Origin: Dysidea avara
Lineage: Eukaryota; Porifera; Demospongiae; Dictyoceratida; Dysideidae
Assembly (NCBI RefSeq): GCF_963678975.1
Contig: NC_089282.1
Span: 1,302,001-1,366,000 of the forward strand
Reading direction: 5' to 3'
DNA: 64,000 nucleotides
The notes under the pieces: model-generated
Told to the model about the DNA's origin: nothing
Database searches by the model: none
Seen by the model: only the letters and a program-made list of their open reading frames with translations
Shown here: in pieces, positions 50,348 to 62,400 of the stretch
Layout: each line of letters opens with the position of its first letter
How positions within the stretch are numbered: position 1 is the first letter of the stretch
Program-made: the position numbers and the translations under genes

Positions 50348-53300
50348 ATGCATATGGAAAGTTCGGACGAAGATGAAGAAGAGGCAGCTCCCTATAGTTC
50401 TGTTAATATGCACGAGGTAGAAATATTGCTGTGTGGTGATGCATATCCCATGACTAATGTCGCGGTGTAGCCAGAAGAACTATCGCTGTTCAGACAACAA
50501 TGGCAACTGGAACTACAACTACAGTCGACGAATAAAGTTCAAAATGCCCTGTCCGTAGACGCTGAAACAAAAGTAGGTGTGAATTAATTTTCGAATATTT
50601 TTACGGAATTTATTTAAAGGCTAAGACTTTCTTCAGTCAAGGAATAGCTGCAGAACGACATGGCAACCACTATCAAGGTATTAAATGAATATCGACTTCT
50701 GTTACCTTTTATCACCATGAATACACTACACTTCACACACACAGCCATTTCATATTACCGTCAGGCTATACAGTTAGTACCAGACATTGAACACAAGATG
50801 TGCTATAATGATGCTACTACTAGTGGTACTGGTAAGTCACCTATGGATGTTGTCTGTAGGTATCTTGTGTGCTTTTAATAGAAACACATGAAGTTGGTAC
50901 TAGGTAAGTGTGTGTGTGTGTGCTTGCGTTGTTCGTGTGTGGGTGCTTGCGTTGTTCGTGTGTGCGTGCTTGCGTTGTTCGTGTGTGTGTGCTTGCGTTG
51001 TTCGTGTGTGCGGGCTTGCGTTGTTCGTGTGTGCGTGCTTGCGTTGTTTGTTTGTGCGTGCTTGCGTTGTTCGTGTGTGTGCATGCATGTGTGTGTGAGC
51101 GGTGTGCACTAGTTAATGCTCTTGTCATTTCCATAGTAACCTATCATCACAACTAGTGGAAAACTTCCAGCACTTGTCATTATTTGTGACCTGTTCACCT
51201 GATATTCCCACCACAGTTAGGAGGTTACCATAGTGACTTAGCTGCTTACATGATCTCCACATTACAGCAAGCCCACATCTCATGTCTACCACAAGAAATC
51301 ATGATCACCATCCTCCGCTGGACTGTCTCCTCTGACCTGCACCTGCAGTGTCTTGAACAGGTCTCCATGGTGAGTGTCATTATGGTGATGGTGGGTAACA
51401 TGGATACGCACACGTGTGCACGCATACCACACACCCTCGTGCATTCACATAATAAAAGCTAGCCTTTGGCTTCTATATGCACAACCATGTCTACCATATT
51501 GAGCCACCTGCGCAGTATATACTCAGGCATTATGAGTGCAGTCTTCCTGGGGTAAGTCTGGTACCCCACATGACATGTGTGATGCACTACAGAAACACAC
51601 ACTGCATGTAGCTATGTCTTAATATTGTTGTCACTTATCTTGTAGGTATGCAAAGGCTTTTATTTGTTGGCACGGCAACCTTCAATATGGCGGCTGGCAT
51701 GTACCAAGCTATGGGGCAGAGACTGTGTCCCATCATCTTATGGGGGATCATGGCGACACATGTTCATTACACGACCACACCCTCATTTTCATGGTTCGTA
51801 TTTGTGTACACTTCTTTGTAGAGGACACTTTGAGACCAACCATAATATGGACACTTGACACCCAGACACTTAGGTAAGGTCCAAAGTGTCCTTTAGTACA
51901 TACACTGACCTGGAAAATCAGAACACTATTGGTTGGTCCCAAGGTGTCCTGCTCCCACCATATTTGATGACTACTTAGTATCACACAAACTCTTATAGGG
52001 TTGTACATTAGTGAGTGTTCATACGTGAGACAAGGGGAGGCGTCTCTTGATAGGTTCTACCGACCTTTCCACACTGTTGTATATTATCGTTATCTTCGCT
52101 TCTTCTCTAATGGTAAGCATACACTTTCAGCAAACACCCTCCTAATGACTAGCACCCCAACAGGTCGAGTACTATATCTCACTAGCCCGGAGGACCCGGC
52201 TTCATGTGTGAGTAAGATTAAAGGTTATGGCGATCATCAATCATTGCTTGGTGGCCATTACACCATCTCAGATAATGATGAAGATAGAAGGGTCAGTGTA
52301 TATGTTGATAGTTTAATAGTTGAAGAATTGAAGCTTGAAATTTTCAAACTAAATAGTATTGACTTGCTAAAGGTGTCTTGGAAGGCACTTAATAACAATA
52401 CAGTATTTGATAGGACATGTAACAATGGTGGTCTACAGACCGCTCTAATGTAACATCATCTTGCAAGAGTGCAAACGATTAAAAAACTCACTAAATAAAG
52501 AGCGTGGCACCCGTGAGTATTCATACCATCTCTTTTGGGATGATACTCGTGAGCAAAACGAGTGCCATACCCTTTAATTAGCAAGTTTTTTAATCGTTTG
52601 CACTCTCGCGAGACATTACATTTGAGCAGTACCGTATGATATGGGGTATACACACATTATCAGACCTACTCTTCCAGAGCAGTCACTAAATATTTATGTA
52701 GGTTAAAAAATGTGGCAACTACAATTGTTTCATGGGAATAATCAACTATAGTACATTTCTGATATCCCTTGATAGTATATGGTCTCAGTGTATCACTGAT
52801 GACAATAGCTCAAATACAATACTTCAAAATTTGTTATACTTTTCTAATAACAAAACCTATAATTATGTGTAGGTCGTTCCCAAGTTTTTATTAAGGCTTT
52901 ACAGCACAAGTTGTTGTTAGACAATTTTTTTACATGTTCCCCACTCCTGCTTATCTGCAATGAAACAAGATATTATTAGCTCAACATCAACATGTTGTAG
53001 TCAGGTTATAATAATTATGTGGTCCTTCACAGTTGTCAGTTGTAGTACATGCCCACTGTCTTCAACATTCCCCATTGGCTGGGAGCAACCGGAGACATCA
53101 CCATAGAAACACCAGCAGCAAAATGGAGGTTACTCATGAACAAAATTTCCACATGGTAATAATACAAGTCACTAGTAATTTGCTAGTTTAACATGTTTAC
53201 AGGAGTTTGTGTTAAGGGGGCGTCGATTTAATCAGTTCACTTGGGTTGACCATTACTGCCACACCTTCAACAGGTAGGGGATCCCCTAAAGCTTGTTACA

Positions 53301-53428
53301 TTATGTTATTCCACAGGAGGTCTGGTGTTAGTAATGTGTCTCATTTTGAAATAGACCGGAAATATTGCCCATTCTGGTTCTCAAGGGTTCGTAGTTACAC
53401 CAACAATACAATTGGTATTTTATGTTAA
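50348..53428 (+). CDS. FBXO9: F-box only protein 9
   Basis: Eleven exons: 50348-50416, 50471-50572, 50620-50677, 50745-50831, 51221-51369, 51646-51793, 51999-52112, 52164-52291, 53033-53155, 53203-53273 and 53317-53428; 386 aa. The N-terminus is acidic (ESSDEDEEEAA). A TPR-like helical segment follows (GIAAERHGNHYQAISYYRQA, QLVPDIEHKM), then the F-box (ISCLPQEIMITILRWTVSSD, CLEQVSMVCKGFYLLARQP, IWRLACTKLWGRDC). Downstream blocks are YISECSYVRQGEASLDRFYR, YYRYLRFFSNGRVLYLTSPE, FVLRGRRFNQFTWVDHYCH and HFEIDRKYCPFWFSRVRSY; all line up with human FBXO9. FBXO9 is a substrate receptor of an SCF ubiquitin ligase and, in mammals, targets TEL2/TTI1. A poly(A) signal AATAAA lies at 53453-53458. The gene converges on MAGOH. 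Confidence 0.93.
50905..51085 (+). repeat. 23-bp minisatellite in FBXO9 intron 4
   Basis: Unit GTGTGTGCGTGCTTGCGTTGTTC, about eight copies with small changes. Multi-frame ORFs are artefacts. Confidence 0.88.
51838..51955. repeat. Dispersed repeat family A copy
   Basis: CCAGACACTTAGGTAAGGTCC, TAGTACATACACTGACCTGG and TTGGTCCCAAGGTGTCC, in FBXO9 intron 6. Confidence 0.75.
52451..52618. mobile_element. 168-bp foldback element in FBXO9 intron 8
   Basis: GAGTGCAAACGATTAAAAAACT in the left half is mirrored exactly by AGTTTTTTAATCGTTTGC near the right end. Similarity continues along both whole arms (GTGGCACCCGTGAGTAT against GATACTCGTGAGC...GTGCCA). The ends read TAACAT/ACATTA. There is no ORF. 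Confidence 0.75.
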
Positions 53429-53489
53429 CAAAAGACAGCAATATACATATATAATAAATGCGGAGGGTGTGTCATCAACAGGGTGTGCA

Positions 53490-56400
53490 TTAAATGGGCT
53501 TGATCTTGAAGTGAAGGCCGATGAGTGAGAAGACTAGACACTTCAAATCTTGTACTAAGTAGTAGAAACATCTTAAGCCTTCCTCATCCCTGTAACGAAT
53601 AATACATTGTAATAGTCACTTGTCCATGATTACATTTATATTAGTGTACACACATTTACAGTAGACTCTGAAACCTTCTATTAATCCTTATATTATTGGG
53701 GTACAGTTGATCCATAATTCATAATACACTGAGTAATACAAAGAGGCCAGGAAGATCTTTTAATCAGTAAGGGAAGAGGATGGTTGTCCAGCTACAATTA
53801 CCTACCTATCACACACAACCAGGAGTTCATAATATTTGTATGGGCTGTACAAAAGCACTGCTACAAGTTCACTTCTGCTGATGACAGAGAACTGTTTATA
53901 GGTGATGATTGGTGTTACTAAGGTAAAGTTTTTCTTCTAAGAGAAGCCTGAGGTGAGGTGTTACTTGTAGCAGTGCATTTGCTGAATTAGACACTCTCCC
54001 ATACAAATATTATGAATTCTTGCGTTTAAGTACACACATTTAGACAATAGAACTCTGAAATAAGGACAGCCTAGAGGAATAGATCCGAGGAGTTAGTAAA
54101 ACAAACTTAAATCTTGTAATTCAACAAATTATTTTAAGAATGTAACATGTCTGCATGCCACGTCATCAGAGGAGGTAGGAAGCATGCATGTTGAAAAGTG
54201 TACTGGACCTTCTTGGATGCTGAAATACCTCCCGATTGATGAAATACGACACAAGTACATGGCATTGGCACAATAAGCCCTGTTAAGCCTCACTAAATAG
54301 GTTAGTTTTTTAAACTTGGGCTATGTATAAATTGCGAGATCTTGCACCAGTACACGGATGCAGTAAACTCTTTGTTGATGAGCTAGGGAGAGGAGTCCCA
54401 CTTGAGAAAACAGTATGAATAAAAACACCCAAGAAGTCATCCTAAGCAGCGTACTTCACTATGACTGTAGTGGCGTGTGCCCTAGTCAGGGATCACACAA
54501 GACTAGATGAAGAAAGACAGCAACAATGGGCCACCACAAAGAAGGCTAGAAATCATGGCCACCATGCAATCAACACAATTTTTTTCGTAGCACTTACTAC
54601 CCTTCCAACCTCCTCTGCCATGTGATGGCAATGGATAAACAATAGCTGGATGAGCATTAAATAGGACACTAACCATTTTATAACATCTAAACCTTATCTA
54701 CCATCCTTGGTTTAATTCTTAAATCCATTGTAATCACAAACACAACTTGTGCACTCTACTATAGAATTTTCCCCAGCAAAAGGAAACAGTAAATTTAAAA
54801 CTGTTTATGTTGCTACCAACATCAAAGTGAATTGTTAATTATACACATTCACATCCAAACAGTTTGAGCGGTGCTGCTCTATCACTTTTTACAGAAGACC
54901 CTATAAGTGTATATGAAGGCCAACGAGTTTATATAGCTACATGCATAGAATAGAATCAGGTATTGAGTTTTGTAGCAATATCAATACCAAAATGTATTAA
55001 AAGAAGTTTAGCAAAGATAGATCATTCTAGGATGGTTAGTTGTGTGCGTCCTATTTAATGCTCACCAAGCTACTGTTTCCCACCATCGTGTGCCATACAG
55101 AGATGTTGCAAAGTTAGTGAAGTTTGCAAAAGACCAGGATCTTATAAGCAACATTTATGAGCTGGTTTTACTTATTCTATTGTTTAGCTATTCCCTTATT
55201 TTGTGTTGATGAACTCCATATATAGATGAGAACTAGAACACATTCAGCGAGTATCAACACCTCACTCAGTCTGTTCTTTAGCACAGGACAGACCAGAAGC
55301 ATTCTAGGCGCTACTTGAAAATATTACGTTAATTGCATAGTTTTGTCACGTGAACACCAAATAGTTGCAATACATACACCAGTAAATGGCAGGGATCACT
55401 AGGGATCATTAGCTCTTTCGATTGTGCTTCGTGTAAGGATTAAGATGATGTGCTTACTTTTGTAAAAGTGCTTTGTTTTGCCTAGCGATTCTTACACTAG
55501 TCAACTATGATGTTTCTTCTAATGATGCCACAGTTTGATACATTGTTCCCACATCATATTGAATGGGTTTTGTATAATTCATTTTAACGGTGCTTAATTT
55601 AATTAACCCATTCACGGCTGAATTTCCCAGCGGACTATATAGGTCTCGCCGAATTGTCCAGTATAACACTACCTGTACGCCAAACTACTTAGTAACCACC
55701 CCTCGAAATATTTGCTACAGAGTTACGAACTTGGTTATATTGTTTATGCTTACACAACACAAACCGCAAAGTAATTAACAACACAACAGAGACGAAAAAC
55801 GATATAAACAGTACATACAAACAGTCAGGTACAAACAAAGCATGTACAAATCACTATAACAGTCTATTAAACAGTTCTACATCATCTGCTTACTGAGCGA
55901 TGGTCTCGCTGGCTGGTTTTATCAAGATTTAGCTCAACAACCTCACTGCACATGCGTATATACACGATTGCACATCACGCCACATTCTTGAAAAACAATC
56001 GACTGTCTTCTTCAGCTACTGTAGCACATCAGAAACGATTCAGAGTATTCGAAAACACTAGTATCAACTTGAAGAAACACTTAACTCGACTTTGTTCACA
56101 AGAAAAGTTTTACCGGGGTTACATAACAAACCCGCAATAGTGAGCGAAAGATCAAGTTATCCCAGAAACGGGACCTCTATGGGCATGTGCGTTTCAGCAT
56201 AGTTGCATCGTGCTAACAAACGCACAATACCAGTGTAAGAGTTGTATTCAACAAGTGTCTTCCACCCCCTCCTTTAATTCTTTATAATACAAACAAAAGC
56301 TTCACATCATTCAACACCAATCAACAGCTCTCAACAGAAGTAACACAATGTGTATATAGTACAGTGAAACCTCACTTAGTGGCCACCTCATTATAGTGGC

Positions 56401-59400
56401 CAGGTCCAGCAGTCTTATTTTCATTATATTACATTTTCATTAATAGGCCCACCTCATTATTAAGGCCAGTGGCCACATACCACAGGACCAAACTAGTAAA
56501 CTAATACAATGTTCCCTAGGCAAAAAGGCCAGCAGTCAAGTATTGCTGCAAAACTTGCTGCTCTTAAGTGCATATTTAACTGCTGAAAGCTGTACCCATT
56601 ATTCTGGCAGTATACTTCATGTCTCTCTAACCATTATGTCTCAGGAATAATTGGTACAGTGTATGTTCCTACATTTCTCTGTGATAAACTCTACATAGTG
56701 TGTTTAGATCAATTGTTGATTTGTTGAAAACCTCAATAATAAGGTCACTTTGTTTTATGGCCGCATTAACGAGGTTTTCAGTAATAGGGCCACTTATCAT
56801 GGGTCCCATAGATGACCCTATTAACAAGGTTTCACTGAATATGGCTGGGAGCACTTGTATTGAAATTAGTGCTCAAACGATTAATCGGTTATTTGACTAC
56901 TTGGTCGGTATGACACTATTTGATTCATTAATACACTATTCAAATAATCATTAGCACTTTGTACACTGTATTCAGATGGAAACGCCAGCTTGAAACTTGA
57001 GATTGTGAATGAAGTGATGCGTCTGCTGTAAAAATTCTAGTTTAGAAAAGATAGAAATAGCTCTTAGGGTTTACCGTATAGTAAAAAAGTTTGACGGTAA
57101 AAAAGTTTGGCGAATGCCCGCAGTTTGAAAATTGACGAAAAAAACATTGACGATTGGGTGGCTTTTGTGAAATTACGTAATGGCGTACGACAAGGCACGT
57201 GGACTCTTGTAAACTGGTTTGGTCAAACCAGAACCACGTGCTAGTGAAAGCGTGTAGTTTGCTGTAGTCTCCTGCGATGCCAAGATCGTGGTTTCGTTTT
57301 TCAGTGGACTCTAGCAGCAGAGGTTATCATGAGTACCAAAGTATATGGCCGAATCCAACCGCATACGATGAACTTTTATGCGAACGAGAACCTGGAAATA
57401 GTCACGATACACATGCCGTTGCCATCAAGAAATATATTTCTGGAGTACTTTCGACTGTGGGACACGTTCCTAGGAAGATTTCTAAAGTGAGCTCAATCTT
57501 TATAAGGCGTGGTGGCACGATTCAGTGTAGGGTAAATGGGCACCGATGTTATTCAGCTGACCTTGAGCAAGGAGGATTAGAAATTCCTTGTATTTTAACC
57601 TACATTATAGATAACCAAAAGGAATGGGCAAAGACACAGGAAACCATCAATGTAAAGTTGGGCATAAAAACTGCAGATTGTGTGGATGATTTAGTTAATT
57701 TGGACTTTCTTGCTAATGCCAGTGCTGAGTCAACTGCACCGCCAGTTGCTATGGAATCTATAGATGGGTCTGTATCAATGGTGGATTTAACTGCTCAATG
57801 CAGCACTCAAGATCAGGTTGATCAGTCACCACCAAAAAAGAAGCCAAAAAACTTTTGTGAAGAAGACATAATAATGGGCCTAGAACTCTCTGATCTTGAG
57901 ATCAATCTTTCACAGGAGTTGCTAAAAGCTCAATATCCAAAAGTGAGTGCACTTCAGTCTACACTTTTTCAAGAAAGAAATCAGCTTTTTCCAAATGGTT
58001 TCCTCACTAACTGCATCCAAATTGTTCACTGTCAAGCAAGGCATCACTGGGTTACAGCTTCGACTATAAACTGCAAGTTAGGTGAAGTGAAGGTTTTTGA
58101 TACGTTGTTCAATCACTGTGATCAAGAAACAACTGGAATAATTCACAAACTCTTTGCTACAGCAAATTTTCCAAAGTTCACCATAACAATGGGACGTTGT
58201 CAAAAGCAGAAAGGAGGGATGGATTCTGGGCTGTTCTCTATTGCTAATGCTACAGCCTTGGCTTTTGGATTACACCCAAGCAAGCAAAAGTATAAACAGT
58301 CGGCAATGAGAATGCACCTAGTCCGCTGTTTTGCTGCAAAACAAATGACTCCATTTTCAGGGCATGCAATTAAATAATGTGGATATATACCCCACTACTT
58401 CTCATGCTTTGCTATAGTGTGTGTTATGATTCATTAAATAATTTATTGCATTAATAAATTTATCATTAAAATCAAATACTGGTTGAGTTAAAGTAGAATT
58501 CCAGCTTCCCTGAAGCCATTTATAATGATGTCAGGTTTGCTTTTAATGTAGTCATAGCAAGATTTCATCCACCCAGCTCCCAATGGCTTGACTGTGCTAA
58601 GTTTTAAATCAACAGGTTCGTGTTTCGACTCTCCTTGCAACTGTGTACATACTTTCTTGGCATACCAGGTCTGAAACTCGTTTCGTAAGTGAGATTTCAC
58701 TGATTCGTTCACACTCAAATCTAGTGGTTGCAACCTATCGGTGCAGTTTGCTGGAACCAATACAACATTAATGTTATTTTGATCGAGGAGAGTGAGGATT
58801 GCATGAGTACACTGGGCTTTGAAATTATCAAAGGTAAGCAATGCTGGATAATCACTAGCAAGCTTTAATTCTTCCCTCTTCTTATGGATGTATGGTAGAA
58901 TAATGTAGGTAATGTACTCTTTCATCGTGTCCTCATTTGACCAATGATTAGCAGAAAATGTTATGTGCCAATCCGACGGAAAGTCATAATGTGGAAGGCA
59001 ACGTGTTGTTTTCCCTTGATAAACTAATTGAGGTGGCAAAAACTCTCCACTCATGGAACCTGCAAAAACAGCAGTTAGCTGTCTTTTGTCGTCTTTGCCT
59101 ACCAATTCAACCCGTTTTGCCCCTTCTTCAGCCATCGTCCAATCTGAAACTGGAACATAATGTATTCCAGATTGATCATAAGCTCCTTAGGAATTTCATC
59201 CATTGATACCACTACCTCCATGTCTAAAACGTAGTCTCTCTTGATTTCTTCAAAGTCCTCAACAGAGATTTTAGCTTTTGTTGTAGCCTTCCTCCTCACA
59301 AACCCCATTCGCCGTAACAGATACTTTGCCCATCCTTCTGTCAAAGTGATTTGTTGTAATAAGTTGGCATCTTTGTGCATGAGTATACCCTCAGCACTAG

Positions 59401-62400
59401 CTATAACAACAGCAGTGTTGATAACAAGGCCCTTAGCTCTTAGAACCCCAACATACTCCCTGACCTGTTTATCGAGTTCTTCACCCAGCTTAAGTGGTCG
59501 TCCAGTCTTTTTCAGACAGAGTTCTCGTGATTCTTCCTGTTCAGAATCGTCATTCACAGTGCCAACAGATTCATTATTTGCCAAGTCTGCCTTATATTTA
59601 TTCTTCCACCTCCTAACAGTAGGTTCTTTCAAAGACGCAAATTGATCAGGGTATTTGCTGGCAAAATATCTCATCGAAGCGGTTGTTCCAAACTGTGCCG
59701 CTCGCTTTGCGATAGCAAATCTTTGGGCATCACTCACTTTTATGTAGTTACCCCTGCTGGAATCAGCATCACTGGAGGATTTCGTTGACGACAGAGGTTG
59801 TAGCTTAGACAATACCCTTTCATTGGCCGCTTCGATTGCTCCCGGTGGAACTTTGCTGCTTAACAGTCCATGTGGAGCAGGTAGAGCAATATCTTCTGTC
59901 TTCTCTTTTGGTAGCGGTTTGAAATATTGAAGGATAGACTTCATCACAATCCGTCAACGTGGCCACTCGATTGTGATCATGTGATAACTGAAAAGAAAAA
60001 AAAAATGGCGGTAAAAAACTTTGGCGAATCGAACCTTATTCGCCAAATTCGCCAAAGTTTTTTACTATACGGTACCTTGCTCCCTAACAAAAGGTTTCAG
60101 TACTTATTCAATAGAAGTATAAGTTCAAAGAATAATCAAATATTCAGTTGATTTGCTCACAACTATTCGAATAGTAAAAATTGTTATTCGTTTCAGCACT
60201 AATTGAAATGAGTACTGAAATACCACTTGAGTGACATAACAGTGTCTCACTAAATACTGTATAATGGGTTAATTTCAAAATGGAAATTTTCAAAGAGCAG
60301 TTGCTAAAGCAAATTTTGAATGTTTAATTTTCGAATGTTCTACTGTCATGCATCTAGTGCCACAAAAATAAATTTGCAAGTGCGTGCACTAAATTAAGTG
60401 AAGACGGTGTGGTACAATTCAAGTTATTGTATTTAAAAGAAATATGGACTGCTCCATTAGGGGAAAGTTGGTTTTCCCAATGGGAAATGAATAATCTTCA
60501 CAATCGATTTGCCGTGGGTGTGGCCACTGGTTGCAGCATTATTAAAGAAAGTGAAGTTGTTGGCCTGGTGAGCAGATACGGATAATAGATATACATTCTG
60601 TATTTCTTCTACCCGGGATGATAAAATGTGAAGTTTCTGTTAGTGGACAGAATTCATCCAACCTAGCACAAGGCAGCTTTATATTCAAAGAGCTAAATTT
60701 TCATAGAAGCTGTGTTCTTCGAATAATTCGAAAATTAAACTCCTTCAAAAATAACCCACTATACGGCAGGATAATTTTAATGGCTGCTGTAATGTCTAGA
60801 TGTTACAGTAGTGGTGTACACCCTATTGAGGATCATAGACATGAAAAAGAGGGTTAGAGATAAGAATCACAGCCACCATTCAATGCAGGCACTCCACCTA
60901 CACTTCCAATCTCCTCTGGGTAAACACTGTACTGCCAAATGGCATACTGGCAGTTAGCTCTTGTGGTCAATACCATATTTACTTGTTATGTAAGTGTAAA
61001 CTCAACACAGAAACACTTTAGTTTACTTATACACAAATTGGCACACTTCCCACTAACAGACAGTTACGGACTACTAGGGAATTCTGTTACACACATTACA
61101 CACACAACACTCAAGGAGACTTGTAGTCAAGTTAAATCACCTCAAAGAACCATAATATGAATGCTAAAGTGCCTGCCAAGGAATTGAAAAGAAGAAGCAG
61201 GTGCTGCTAGCCGGCTTTACAGAGAATGAGAAACCTGTGTGCTCCGTAAAGAATCTGTTTGCTCATATTTGAAACACTTCTTTATCACTCTTAGTATTTT
61301 AAAAACATTAACAGCATTTAGGCGGTGCCCAACCTCAATATCAAGAATAGTATTCTATAATCACAAACCAATAAATTACAACGCCCAAGTCCCTTCTTTC
61401 AGCCACCCAACACTTTGTGTAACAAAAAACAACAACAAATACTGCATATTTATTCTCACTTGTGATGTAATAAAAAGACTTTGCAACAAGTGACATGTTT
61501 AGTTGTGCAATAATTACATATAGCAAATATGTCACAGGGCTATGATGTCACAGGACTATGATGTCACAGGACTATGATGTCACAGGGCTATGATGTCACA
61601 GGACTATGATGTCACAGGGCTATGTCACATGACCAACCTCTTCTGTTTACCTAGCTAATAAACAAGTCCTTTCATGGCTGTAACTGGATTTTCCCAGCAC
61701 AACGGTATAAAACACACAGAGTGCAATTCCAACACACTGGCGCTTCTATTGTACATTTCATAGTACGATATGCTAATCCTGAAGCGGGCACGCCCACAGA
61801 GAGTCCCATTTCTGGGATAACCAGATAGTTCACGCACTATTGTGGGTTTATTACATGACCGGTAACTCAAAAATAGGGCTATTTTGTTTGTATTTGACTC
61901 TGAGTTGATAGTTATGTTTTGAACAATGATACATTGTTATAGATAGGCTACGACAACCGGCAAGACTGTTGCTGGTTTTTCAGACATGTGGCATGATTCC
62001 ATCATGTGCGTATATGCATGTGTGACACTGGATTTGTGATAAAACCAACCGTGAAGATGGCGATTCAGTAGGAGACAATATAAACCACATACATACAATG
62101 TAACACTTATTTGTAGATAGTTTAGTTGTGGCTGTCTGTTTGTCAAGGCTGTCTGTTTGTCAAGGCTGTCTGTTTGTCAAGGCTGTCTGTTTGTCAAGGC
62201 TGTCTGTTTGTCAAGGCTGTCTGTTTGTCAAGGCTGCCTGTTTGTCAAGGCTGTCTGTTTGTCAAGGCTGTCTGTTTGTCAAGGCTACTTTTAGCATATT
62301 TTGTAGTTTTGTTGTCTTATAATAATTACTTTGTGGTTTTATTTATGTAAACAAAAACAACCCACTCGAGATTGTTAGTCCACAGCATTTATATGGTAAC

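Larger units (their letters stand above)
57074..60072. mobile_element. Two-gene DNA transposon (pogo/Tigger-type transposase plus HIRAN-Ulp1 gene)
   Basis: The element is 2,999 bp, flanked by TA (57072-57073 and 60073-60074). Its ends are perfect inverted repeats of CCGTATAGTAAAAAA, followed on both sides by subterminal TTTGRCG(G/A)A repeats. It contains two convergent genes: a 366-aa plus-strand ORF and a minus-strand DDE transposase broken by a frame change. Poly(A) signals for both lie back to back between them. TA duplication and transposase type place it in Tc1/mariner-pogo. It sits in MAGOH intron 5. Confidence 0.9.

Noticed and set aside
50841-51156. Arg-Thr-Thr-Gln and Cys-Val repeat ORFs
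   Set aside because: Translations of the 23-bp minisatellite in FBXO9 intron 4.
52292-52453. ORF continuation of FBXO9 exon 8 to a stop at 52453
   Set aside because: Family alignment needs exon 9 at 53033; donor GTCAGT at 52292 fits and the extension ends in the foldback element.
57277-59944. Reading the transposon as an integrated virus or polinton
   Set aside because: No polymerase, capsid or integrase; ends, TA duplication and DDE_1 transposase fit a Tc1/mariner-pogo element.
62126-62350. CQGCLFVK repeat ORFs
   Set aside because: Artefact of the 17-bp minisatellite.
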